64,000 bases of DNA from Chlorops oryzae. Taxonomy: Eukaryota > Arthropoda > Insecta > Diptera > Chloropidae. The first letter of the stretch is position 1, and every line of letters starts with the position of its first letter. Shown here piece by piece: positions 54,991 to 64,000 of the stretch. The translations under genes and the position numbers were made by a program. Where the stretch lies: assembly GCA_020466095.1 (NCBI GenBank), contig CM035807.1:39396348-39460347 (forward strand), given 5' to 3'. Below the pieces are notes generated by a model, which ran no database searches, was not told where the DNA came from, and worked only from the letters and a program-made list of their open reading frames with translations.

Positions 54991-55320
54991 ACCAACTTAA
55001 ACTACCCATGCTCTCCCCAGTTGCTAAATAGCGCAATGTTACCACGAGCCGCTCTGCTGGTGATATTGCCTTCCGAAAATAAGAGTCTCTTTTCTGAATC
55101 AACGGGCGAACTCGCGCTAATAAAAAATAGAAGTCCTCAGCATTCATGCGTACAAAATTTCGGAATAGTTCTGGGACATTTGCTTCCAGCTTTCGTTGCA
55201 AATGCGTTAAAAATCCTATTGCTTCTCTTTATAAGAAAAGCTCGCGAACCCACACACTCCGCTTACGTTTTCGACCTGCCTCTTCCTCTTCATGGCTCAA
55301 AAGCACATAACAATAGTACA
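54990..55320 (-). pseudogene. Harbinger transposase (HARBI1-like), 5' part
   Basis: Minus strand from about 55320: YYCYVLLSHEEEEAGRKRKR, then SVWVREL, a stop near 55235, then ELFRNFVRMNAEDFYFLLA, RKAISPAERLVVTLRYLATG and ESMGSLS. This is the N-terminal helical region of the HARBI1/PIF transposase family (WVR...F-N--RM----F--LL--V-P-I-K-DT--R-AISP-ERL--TLR-LATG). The catalytic DDE region is deleted. Confidence 0.8.
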
Positions 55321-55632
55321 TAACTGCAGCCAGTCGCAATTTTTTTGTGCAGATATTTCCATGTTGTTATAATTAATTTTTGTTTTTTAACAGGGCAAGC
55401 TAATTTATGTTTTTGACCTTTGTTGCCTGCGATGTTTTATTTTTGAATTTAAGATCACATGTAAGGGGCTTTCAATTTAATTGCCAACACTTTTATGAAC
55501 TGTGTTTACAAACGGGGGAAATGCGTTCCCAATTAAAATTTTGATCAAGTTTACAAACTAGTGTAAGGGGCAGTATATGTATTGCTAGTGATTTTGTTGC
55601 TACATTTATCAACAGATGTAAAGGCGGCATTA

Positions 55633-55914
55633 AATATGGATAGAGTATATATTTTTATAATCTTTAGTGCTCCTGAAAACACGCTATACATTTATTTTTC
55701 AAATTTACTTTAATTTAATAGTAAAATTTAACCATCAAAAAGTGGCTGTTTTTAAATTTCCGGGAAAATTTCTAAAACGCAAAATTTTTTTTTATAGCAA
55801 AACGTGACGTCAGTTTACACGAAACTAGCGAAACGCTATAGTAAAATATCGCAATCGATAGCCTAGATATGTCAAAAAACTTTTCAATTAGAGATAACAA
55901 ATTTTTTTTTAAAT
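55633..55914. other. No supported gene
   Basis: AT-rich. CGTGACGTCAGTTTACACGA (55804) is the only notable word. Confidence 0.35.
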
Positions 55915-56240
55915 GACGAGAATGACTGAAAGCGGTTGTGTGAAAGCGCAATCCGACAATCTCCCAAAAATTGATGTATTTATGATGGCCACATATTTCG
56001 CTGCAAATCCGGATTTTACTTCTGCTGAGCTCAGAGGTGTAAATGCTGCAAGGTACGTTTGACTGAAAATATGCAGAAAAAATTTATTATTTTTATGGCA
56101 GATCTGGAAGAAAATGAAATTGCCGAAACCGATCAAAATGTGCCCCAAGAGGACCAAAATGTGTTGCCAGAAATGTCAAATAATGCCGCAGAAGTTATGC
56201 GAAATGAAATAGCCAGATTTTTGTACCACCAACAATAAAT
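55915..56240 (+). pseudogene. First exon of a probable SWIM/YqaJ-like transposon gene, then an unknown tail
   Basis: 55915-56053 encodes MTRMTESGCVKAQSDNLPKI then DVFMMATYFAANPDFTSAEL and RGVNAAR, ending at a strong donor AAG|GTACGT. The intron ends TTTATGGCAG at 56103. The next codons would read SGR. I recall a similar start (LPKI--FMV--Y---NPDF-SAELRGVK--RSGRESYGD) in insect proteins with a SWIM finger and YqaJ-like nuclease, often transposon-borne. After three codons the similarity ends. A different frame beginning with the ATG across the acceptor (DLEENEIAETDQNVPQEDQN to ARFLYHQQ) follows to 56238, as expected if the middle was deleted. Low certainty. Confidence 0.4.
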
Positions 56241-57160
56241 GAATGCCAAAAATTTAAAACAAGAGAAAATTCAATTTTTATATCAAACCAAAATGAAATA
56301 GGGCATTAATTGATAATATTGTCTAATTATCAGTCATCTTCATTAACTTAAATAAATAGAAAAAAATTACCATGTTAAAAAGAAAACGAGATTCTCTCTT
56401 GTACATCAAAGCGTGTATGTTACATCTAGGGCTGCCAACTTTCTAAGGGCAAAATAAGTTATTAGCTTATTAAGTAATTAAAAAATAAAGTATTTTACTA
56501 AAAAATAAAGTATTTTTAAATTCATCCAGAAACAAATTATAGCAAATATTTAAAAAAAAATTGAAATAAATAACATGCTTTCATACAACCATAAATTCAA
56601 TTTAAATTATCTCTCACACTGAAATACTAGTAACTTACTAGTAGTTAGTCCACTTTTGTTTTTAAATAAACACTTTTTAATGTTTGCAGCACATTTTAGT
56701 TGGTCTATGATTTGTTTCACCTATTTAATACAATTATTATTAACTATAATCTTAAAACTGTTGAAATTCCAAAAATAATTTCAATGGACCTGAAAAATCA
56801 AATCGTCGATGAGAGAATAAGTAGCGAAAAATTGGTGTCTGTACCCAGCCGGACATTATCCCATGCATGAACAAATCATTAATGCAGAAGTAGTGAAGCA
56901 TTCATTTAGAAAGAGGCCAATTGGTGATTTTTCAAATGATCTTCTAGTGAAAATATCACAGAAGCAAGAGCGCGTTGCAACAGACTCTTCTTCAAATGAA
57001 ATTTTCATTGTATACTCTGTATACTCCTGTTGTATACTCCTACTTTCAGTGAAGATCCTATGAAATTGTCATGACAAGAGGCTTTTCAATCTGTGTGCTA
57101 CAATTCTCAAAAGTTATATAAGTTTTTTGTATTTAAGATGTTTCAAGAATTTAAATCTTT
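56241..57160. other. No supported gene; element ends
   Basis: TAGGGCTGCCAACTTTCTAA (56426) looks like a hAT-type terminus with TAAAGTATTTT repeats after it. TACCCAGCCGGACAT (56847) resembles the inverted end at 62152-62165 and could be the other end of an element holding the LINE. Neither is proven. Confidence 0.35.
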
Positions 57161-57744
57161 AAGTCCATCGTTCAGTTTACTGGGTATTCAAAGCCTGACG
57201 TGCGGTTTTCTTCTCGGCTCTGACTAAATTGCTTATTAGCAGAGATATACAAATCCTAATAAAGTCCGTTAACTCCAAAAGATAGATAAAAGCTGCATAA
57301 AAGTGAACATTGAAAAATCGAGTGTTTTAGCTGAAGTTTAAACCGAAATTTTGAAAAGAAAAATTGTGTGAAAATAAATACAATATACAAACAAAAATAT
57401 TTACCAATATATATACATAAATGCAAAAACAATAAACTATTTGCTGTAACCTGTCAAAACTAATTTTCACCACATAAAACTCCAATTAACAAATAAAGCT
57501 TTGAGTGGTTCGTCATAGCTCAGAAAAAAACCATCAAAAGCTCATTTTCACTGAAGCCTTCATATACAGCATACACATAGGCGCAAACTAAATTCAGCTG
57601 TGATAATCTTCATAAAACTTAATTCTAAATAAACTTAAAGCATACACATAGGCGCAAACTAAATTGAGCTGTGTTAATCTTCATAAAACTTAATTCTAAA
57701 TAAACCTTAACTTAATTCATTTTTTACTATTTTAATAGTTAATT

Positions 57745-58574
57745 ATGCCTTTAAACCGAACACCGAAAAAATCGGGAATGGAAGTGCCAGTTTCTAACTG
57801 TGCAACGTATAAACGTCAGTTATCTGAAACCTCTCCTGAAATAATAAAAAAAGGAATTAAACAACAAAAAGTATCCGAACTCAGCGTTATCGAATTGATG
57901 ACACTTTTCAAACAAGCAAACCAAGATATAGTTGACAAATTGGATTACTTAGCGAACTCGGTGGATGATGTTAAAAAAAAAACCAGGGAATGGCTGAAGA
58001 AATAGTGAACCTAAAGGCTGAACGTCAGAATGACCGAAGCAGAATTCAACTACTAGAAAAACAAATCAAAGAAAATAATTTAATATTTAAAGGATTGAAT
58101 TCGAATGGGACTGTTAAATTTGAAATTGAAAAAATCTGTCGCGACATTCTCCGATTGGAATCGATTCCAACAATTGTGTTTACTAAGAAAATTTCTGAGC
58201 GTGATGGTAAAATCTCTGCGATAGTGAAGCTCGAATCTAGCGAAATGGTTGGGCAGGTACTAAAAAATTCCGGAAAACTGGCAGGAACAAATATCTACAT
58301 TGAGCGTGATCTGTCCTATGATAAGTCGAAAGAGAAGAAAGCGTTGCTGGTGCTGAAACGAAACATTCTGGCTTTAAGTAAGAAATACCCAGTTAGCGTT
58401 CGTAGTGATCGTCTGAAAGTCAATGATAAATGGTTAAAGTTCAACAGTGAAATGCAGCTGATGTGTGGGGATGAAAAAGCAGAAACTTTTCTTGAAAATT
58501 TGTATGGGAGTACAATGCAAAACATTGATATTAACCACGATTCCCTACTTAATAAATCTAATTCAAAAAACTGA
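57745..58574 (+). CDS. LINE ORF1, one frameshift
   Basis: The first frame (57745-58005) reads MPLNRTPKKSGMEV and a Lys/Glu-rich helix ending VDDVKKK. An A9 run at 57973-57981 shifts it. The second frame (57990-58574) carries a coiled coil (RIQLLEKQIKENN), then LIFKGL, KIS-IVKLESSEM and LALSKKYP. This coiled-coil plus RRM-like fold order is seen in ORF1 proteins of CR1/L2-type LINEs, which bind the element RNA as a chaperone. The break lies in a homopolymer, so it may be an assembly error, a real mutation or, less likely, a programmed slip. Confidence 0.7.
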
Positions 58575-58950
58575 GCTACGTTTCTGCTTATATACATCAT
58601 AAATTAATAATTCTCGAAATGTCATTTTTTGCTCTAAATGTTTGTTATTTTTACAATTTATTTCTTAAGATTCTTTGCATTGTTAAAAAATTAAAAATGA
58701 ATTTTAAATTATTAAGCTCTAACGTAATTTTATATATCTTCTTTCCAGTTTCCTTTCTTCGTTTCTCCTATCTAAAATATCCTAAAATGCATTTTTTTAT
58801 AACGCTATATTCTCAGATTTCTTTTAATTTGAATCTCTATTTCCTGAAAATATTAAAATTTGTTGAAATATTATCACGAAAGGGCAAAGTGTTTAGAGTG
58901 AGGCTGTTTTGTTTCATTATCGTTATTGAATTTTTTATTTTTATTATAAA

Positions 58951-61825
58951 ATGATAAATTCAGCGAATTGTTCCAGTGACGGCTTCACTATTAATACACT
59001 TAATTGTTTTTCGGATCTGTGCTCTACGTGTAACACTCAATCACCGTCAGTTCTTATTCTTCACCAAAATATAAGGAGTTTAAGGCAAAACTTTGATCTC
59101 CTGGTAGCTAATCTTAGTATTATGCCAAGAACTCCCGATTTAATTTTTGTTTCGGAGATCTGGATATATGAAAACGAAGTTAATGACTACTCCATACCTG
59201 GTTTTGATTTTTTTGCGGTTACTAATGATACATACACAGCTGGTGGTGTGGGTGTCTTTGCAAAGGCTAAGCTCTCTTGCAAAGCAGCAAGTTGTAGTTT
59301 TCGCTGTGCGGACGCCATTAAAATCAGTTGTCAACTGGGGACTGAGATGTTTGATATTGTATGCTGTTATAGATTGCATGGCTATCCGGTTTCGAACTTC
59401 TTACTCGAGCTCGAAAACTGTCTGTCAGGTATTCTTTCAAACAACCTCCTTCTAGTGGGCGATTTCAATGTAGACCTTCTCCTGAACAATGCAACATCCG
59501 ACAATTACCACGTACTTCTTGCCAAATTCGGACTGTTTTCGTTCCTAAATGAATCAACTAGGCCATTGACTGGTTCGTGTCTTGACCATGTTCTGGGTCG
59601 TTTTAAAACAATCCAAAGTTCATACAACATAATTAATATTGATTTAGGGATCTCAGACCATTGCATGACTGGTATATTCTTGGAAATTCCACAGAATCAC
59701 TCGGAAGATAAAAAATAACGCGAAATTTTATACTAAAATAGATTTCAACAATCTCAATAACCTCCTTCGTTTAGAAATGTGGGATAATATCTATACTCTT
59801 GATGATGCAACGGAAGCCTATTCTCTATTCTCTAGCACTCTGAAAAAATATGTTAGCATTACTTCGCAGATGCTTAAGTCGAAAAGTCAAAAAAATTAAG
59901 ATGTGGATCAGCGATGAGCTTGCTGAAAAAATTGAACTAAAAAATAAACTCGGTCGTAAACTAAAGAAACACCCCAACAACTTGTCTCTAAAAGAGAGAT
60001 ATAAGAAATTGGTATATATTGTCAAAAAGGAAGTTATTAAATCTAAAGATAATTACTATCGTTCGAAATTCTTAAATTGCGCAGGCAATGTAGGCAAAGA
60101 ATGGGAATTATTAAATGAATTGACGAATCAATCTCGTAAAAAGAACTCTATGATCTCTCTGAAAAGAGGGGAACAGACATGCTCTGACAACGTTTTTGTT
60201 GCAAATGAATTCAACAACTATTTTGGTTCGTTAGCTCCCATTTTCAACATAGAATCCACTTCTAGCTACGACCCTGTCATTCCAGAAGACAGATATACAC
60301 GTAACAGTTTTGTTTTTGAAAACATCTCTGCTATAGAGGTTGTAAGGCGAATTAATTCTCTCAATAACTCAAAGTCGTGTGGAATTGATGGAATATCCAA
60401 TTCTTTAATCAAAAAAATTGCGTTTAACATATCTGACATATTGGCTCATATATTCAACCTTAGTGTCTGCACGGGTGTATTCCCAAAAGAGCTCAAGCAA
60501 GCTGTAGTTATTCCACTTTTCAAAAAAGGTGAACGTGAAAATAAAGTAAATTACAGACCTATTTCATTACTTCCTGTTATCTCAAAGGTGTTAGAAAAAG
60601 CAATAAAAGATCGTGTCATTGACTTTTTGGCTAAGGAAAACATTCTAAGTCCAAATCAGTTTGGTTTCAGAAATAAACTTTCCACCGAAGATGCACTGCT
60701 TCAATTTTGCACCTCGGTAATGAAAGGTTTGGATAAAAAAAGTTCATGTGCAAGTCTTTTTGTAGATATAACAAAAGCATTTGACATGGTTAACCATAAA
60801 ATACTTTTAAATAAACTCCATAGAACTGGTTTCAGAGGTTTCATACATTGTTGGTTTACTTCGTACCTGAGCAACCGGTCCCAAAGAGTTAAAATTGATG
60901 ATGTTCTAAGTGAGTCTGTGTTTTTATCGCTTGGTGTTCCGCAAGGATCTGTACTAGGACCCATTCTATTTTTAGTCTATATTAACTCTGTTTTTAAACT
61001 AAACTTCTTTGGGGGCATCACCGCTTTCGCTGATGATTTGGGGATCGCTTATACTTCAAGGACTAGACTGAACTTAATTTGTGAAATAAATCATGACATT
61101 GCAATACTGAGGGAATGGTTTAAAAAACACAAACTTGTAATAAGCTCTAAAACAAAACTAATGTTTTTCAACTTGAGACCTCTAGACCCTCCGGACATAG
61201 ATATTTACTACCACAACCCGCAGTGCTTAAGATTTTCAAATGTCTGGGAATAACTATTGACAGCAGTCTTACGTGGCATAATCATACTTCAATTCTAAAA
61301 AACTACATGCGCTGTGCCTTAAGAAAGTTTTACTTTTTATCTAAATCTTGCTCTTTGACGACTATGAAAATGTTTTATTATGGAATCGTACATTCAAAAT
61401 TAAACTATGGTATTGCTTGTTGGGGTGGAGCATACGCAAACAAAATTACTCCACTTTTGGTACTGCAAAAAAACATACTAAGAAGGATATGCAACGTTAA
61501 TCGGGTAACTCCTTCTTTTCAGCTTTTTTCTTCATTACATATTTTACCAATACGTCACCTGTTCTACTATAAGATCTTGAAAACATTCTGCTCAAAAAAC
61601 ATAAACAATCAACCAAGAATATCCAGGCACAATTTGAGAAGCTCAAATACTAATAACGGTGTGAAAATACCAATTTTTCACACAACATTCTTTCGAAATA
61701 GTTTTCCCGTACTGTCCTATAGACTCTTTAATAGTTTGCCATACAGCATAAGGTCTGAAAAAAGATTTAAAAACTTGCTAATTTTAGTAAATCGTGGTTA
61801 TTTAATTTCAACTATCAGGAAATAG
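58951..61825 (+). pseudogene. LINE ORF2: APE endonuclease and reverse transcriptase, three frame breaks
   Basis: 58951-59718 is an AP-type endonuclease with LHQNIRSLRQNFD, FVSEIW (catalytic Glu), TAGGVGVFAK, LLVGDFNVDL and ISDHCM (catalytic Asp-His). Slips near 59709 (A6) and 59887 (A7) join it through a linker to the RT frame 59850-61253. That frame shows VVIPLFKKGERENKVNYRPI, LFVDITKAFDMVNH, LGVPQGSVLGPILF and the catalytic FADDLG. A slip before 61223 leads to the C-terminal frame to 61825, with FKCLGITIDSSLTWH and LNYGIACWGG. Motifs fit the CR1 group (Daphne/Crack/L2-like). All catalytic residues seen are intact. Confidence 0.85.
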
Positions 61826-62010
61826 AAACTTTACTTCAACCTATGATCTAATCTTCTCTTTATCTTCAACTTATATATCTGTCTTTTTAATTCCCGTTTT
61901 CGTTCCTACAATTGTCTTTCATTGGCACTTGATACAGTAAGCTTGACTTACTAAAGTAGCCTTAGGAATCACAATATACTGTAATAATTTAAGCCTTTCA
62001 TACTTCAATA

Positions 62011-62032
62011 AAAAAAAAAAAAAAAAAAAAAT
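62011..62032 (+). terminator. LINE 3' A-run
   Basis: TTCAATAAA directly joins an A-run of about 20, marking the retrotransposed 3' end. Confidence 0.75.
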
Positions 62033-62104
62033 GAAGTTTTCATGCGGGCCATCTCCTAAAAAACTTCATTAGAAGTAAGGGTTAGTTTAGTAATGCGAGT
62101 AGTC

Positions 62105-62165
62105 GCAGTAAGAATTTCACCACTTCGGAAGTACTGCAGAAGTAGTGAAATTTCCGGCTGGGTAA
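62105..62165 (-). repeat. Element end, TACCCAGCCGG type
   Basis: Near-perfect inverse copy of 1345-1400, reading on the minus strand TACCCAGCCGGAAATTTCAC. It may be the right end of an element that the LINE entered. Confidence 0.5.
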
Positions 62166-62531
62166 AGTCAATTTACGGACGATAAGTTTACGTGATAACG
62201 TCATAAGAAAACACTCATTATGTACATAAAATGGAGCATTCAAGTTCACGTACGCTATTTTTGACGATTTTTGAAACTCTCTTAGACTTATTAATTTAAA
62301 AGTTAGAAAATAAGTCCCGTTTTGTAATTTGTTTGGCGATTTTAAATATAAGTATAAAATAGAAAATAACTTTTTAAATTAAAATTGCATATTAAAGTCT
62401 TCAAAATCAATTTCATACATACATATATTTAACGTGCAAAGTGAAAAATTGCAAGAAAATTTTCGGACAATTTTCTTACGTCTTATATTTTAATCCGCCA
62501 CCAAAGGGTGTATAACTACTAAGATGTTCAA
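62166..62531. other. No supported gene
   Basis: AT-rich, no frames of interest. Confidence 0.35.
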
Positions 62532-62636
62532 AGCTGCAATTATAATGAAGCTAAAGCGTAGGCTGTCATGTGTTTGTTGTAATTTTTTGTTGCGGAAATA
62601 CAACAAACACATGACAGCTTCACACTAATTGCAGCC
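62532..62636. mobile_element. 105-bp foldback MITE
   Basis: AGCTGCAATTATAATGAAGC and GCTTCACACTAATTGCAGC are inverted ends; the inner arms GGCTGTCATGTGTTTGTTGT and complement surround a short loop. The terminal GCTGCAAT is shared with the MITE at 62973. Confidence 0.7.
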
Positions 62637-62644
62637 TAAATGTA

Positions 62645-62845
62645 CCCTGCAGTAATTCCAACTACTCCCCAACTAGTCACAAAAATACCAGGACTACTCC
62701 CTCTTAATTTGCCAACCAATGCTTTGAACTGTCTTTTTTAACGTTGAGCTGTCATTGGAAAATAACTAGTCACAGTTTTTGCTCATATGAACTAGACCTG
62801 GATTATATACAGTTGGGTCAATTTTTGGTCAATTTGTTTTTTTGC
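62645..62845 (+). mobile_element. Left end of a copy-B-type element, cut by gap
   Basis: TACCCTGCAGTAATT matches the left end of the element at 42590, followed by CTAGTCAC words. The rest is lost in the adjacent N gap. Confidence 0.6.
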
Positions 62846-62945
62846 NNNNNNNNNNNNNNNNNNNNNNNNNNNNNNNNNNNNNNNNNNNNNNNNNNNNNNN
62901 NNNNNNNNNNNNNNNNNNNNNNNNNNNNNNNNNNNNNNNNNNNNN
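62846..62945. other. Assembly gap, 100 N
   Basis: Exactly 100 N, a placeholder of unknown true size. Confidence 0.98.
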
Positions 62946-62972
62946 AACAACAAAAATTAATGGAAAGCCTTT

Positions 62973-63527
62973 AGCTGCAATCATTCATGGCATAAGACGG
63001 CATAACAGAACATAACATAACATAAAATAACATAAGCGCTTTTTGAGTAGTCAGTGAAGACATAAGAAAACATAAGAGCACATAAGAGACAATGTTGCAA
63101 TTTGCGCACATTGCGGAAAGGGGGAAAAATTATTTCCACAATTTCTCAAGAAATAATTAACAAACGCTTGTAAATCAGTTCGGGACATGCCGAAAAGTAA
63201 TAAAATATATTTTGCTTTTCATAAAAAATTATATGCTTAATACTATTTTAATATATTACAACATTAGTAATTGTGGCTTTTCGAGATTTTCATAAAAAGG
63301 GCAAATGTGGCAGCTTTGGGAAGGAGTTGGCAGCACAAATTCAAATCAGCTGGCTCGAACTTACATAAGACGGCATAAGAAAAATCTGTTTTCTACAGCT
63401 TCTTCTGTTCTGTTATGTTATGTTATGCCATCACTGACCACTTGCATACAACATGTATTGAATAGATAGAACCAGCTGATTATGCTATGCTATGCTATGC
63501 CGTCTTATGCCATGAATGATTGCAGCT
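62973..63527. mobile_element. MITE with (CATAA)n/(TATGC)n arms
   Basis: GCTGCAATCATTCATGGCAT, then AAGACGGCATA, is inverted at the right end. TTTA flanks both sides, giving a 3-4-bp TSD. The left arm has CATAACATAACATAA runs; the right arm has GTTATGTTATG and TATGCTATGC runs. Confidence 0.72.
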
Positions 63528-63682
63528 TTAAAAACGCTTTGAAGTATGTTATTTTTTGTGAGATGTTGCTACGACAAAATGAAACTGGTGGCAACGACGT
63601 CAACACAGCTGTTTCTTTTGTTTTGAATTTAAAAGCGTGAAATATTGATCGTAGCTATTTTGATCAATGTATTAAGTTTAAA

Positions 63683-63931
63683 ATGTCAAATACAAGCCGT
63701 TACAAAAGTTTTTCGCATGCTTCAAATGTTTGGGAGCATTTTCTCAAATCGGACGACAGTTTGAATGCCAAATGTAAATTGTGTAAGTCCATTATCAAAA
63801 CCACGGCTAGATCGACCAAAGGCTTACATGTACATTTGAAGTCAAAACATGGATTTATAAATTTGTATCAATATATGCGGGATCCCGCGAATACCGGGAT
63901 CCCGCGGGATCGAACATTTCTGTCCCGCTGA
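63683..63931 (+). pseudogene. hAT transposase N-terminus with BED zinc finger
   Basis: ATG 63683 gives SNVWEHFLKSDDSLNAKCKL then CKSIIKTTARSTKGLHVHLK and SKH. This is a BED finger (aromatic pair, C-x2-C, H-x4-H) as found at the start of hAT transposases. After about codon 68 the frame runs into GC-rich CGGGATCCCG repeats and a hAT-type terminus, so the catalytic part is missing. It is probably an internally deleted element whose right end is at 63964. Confidence 0.7.
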
Positions 63932-63969
63932 TTCCGGGATTGACAAAATGGTGCGGGATTGGAAGCCCT
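63868..63969. repeat. hAT right terminus with GGGATCCCGC repeats
   Basis: Repeated CGCGGGATCC, CCGGGAT and GCGGGAT words lead to GGGATTGGAAGCCCTA near 63954-63969, which resembles a hAT TIR (TAGGGCTTCCAATCCCGC on the minus strand). The matching left end was not seen. Confidence 0.55.
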
Positions 63970-64000
63970 AGTTCAGATGGTCCAGCTTCAGATAATTGGT

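Larger units (their letters stand above)
54561..55629. mobile_element. PIF/Harbinger internal-deletion derivative
   Basis: The ends TGCCGCCTTTACATCT and AGATGTAAAGGCGGCA are flanked by TTA (54558-54560, 55630-55632), the 3-bp target of PIF/Harbinger. Further TGTAAAGG or TGTAAGGGG words lie subterminally on both sides. Inside are the 5' parts of the two Harbinger-type genes, pointing at each other and meeting near 54992. Confidence 0.85.
57160..62032 (+). mobile_element. CR1-group non-LTR retrotransposon, nearly full length
   Basis: About 4.9 kb: a 5' UTR with a 75-bp tandem duplication (GCATACACATAGGCGCAAAC at 57570 and 57640), ORF1, ORF2 (endonuclease, RT, C-terminal region), a short 3' UTR and a terminal A-run (62011-62032). 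The 5' boundary is uncertain and no clear TSD was found. Few frame breaks indicate a recent insertion, the youngest LINE in the window. Confidence 0.85.

Noticed and set aside
55021..55323. 100-codon plus-strand frame
   Set aside because: It is antisense to the Harbinger transposase start, which has clear family motifs on the minus strand.
58316..58600. 94-codon minus-strand frame
   Set aside because: Antisense of LINE ORF1.
1345..62165. A single 60.8-kb element bounded by the inverted TACCCAGCCGG repeats
   Set aside because: Many independent insertions and two gaps lie between. Two dispersed copies of one element end explain the pair better.

Overview
The window looks like AT-rich, non-coding, transposon-dense DNA of a higher fly (Diptera), probably a tephritid fruit fly. 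That placement is inference. It rests on GT-AG introns, DINE-1-type Helitron relatives with (GTCY)n tracts, mariners of two subfamilies, a CsRn1-type gypsy element with a tRNA-Trp primer site, and one intact nuclear gene for a mitochondrial import protein. Two 100-N gaps (11464-11563 and 62846-62945) mark scaffold joins. I see no prokaryotic feature, no CRISPR array and no functional tRNA or rRNA gene.

Layout. 1-301: a frame open to the left edge. 1037-5061: hAT MITEs and a 3.18-kb hAT transposon with its own nested insertions. 7.1-9.3 kb: a dead three-exon Myb/SANT gene cut by a mariner derivative. 9.46-10.47 kb: a hAT MITE. 11.1-18.4 kb: a Tc1 fragment, two complete Helentron/DINE-like elements and a Himar-like mariner split by an odd 184-bp duplication. 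18.6-23.5 kb: a 4.8-kb DNA transposon with about 0.65-kb inverted repeats and a split transposase gene. 23.5-29.6 kb: MITEs, two SINE copies, a hAT fragment and two LINE relics. One LINE relic carries three precisely bounded insertions. 30.1-36.5 kb: a nearly intact, recent Ty3/gypsy element with a mariner in its 3' LTR.

36.5-44.1 kb: palindromic repeats, another Helentron and the first two of five elements that carry inward-facing tRNA-like modules followed by T-tracts. 44214-44660: the only confident host gene, a Tim17 homologue. 44.8-52.7 kb: more of the tRNA-like elements, a relic of an unclassified transposase flanked by GGACGTCA motifs, a LINE fragment and a Helentron. 54.1-55.6 kb: another tRNA-like core, then a PIF/Harbinger deletion derivative keeping only the two inward-facing 5' gene ends. 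57.1-62.0 kb: a nearly full-length CR1-group LINE with a poly(A) tail. 62.1-64.0 kb: MITEs and a BED-finger hAT fragment.

The genes do not form a pathway; the content is layers of mobile elements. Target-site duplications (TSDs) let many insertions be ordered. The strongest candidate for something undescribed is the family of terminal-inverted-repeat elements whose cores hold two convergent tRNA-derived modules, in copies with different outer termini.
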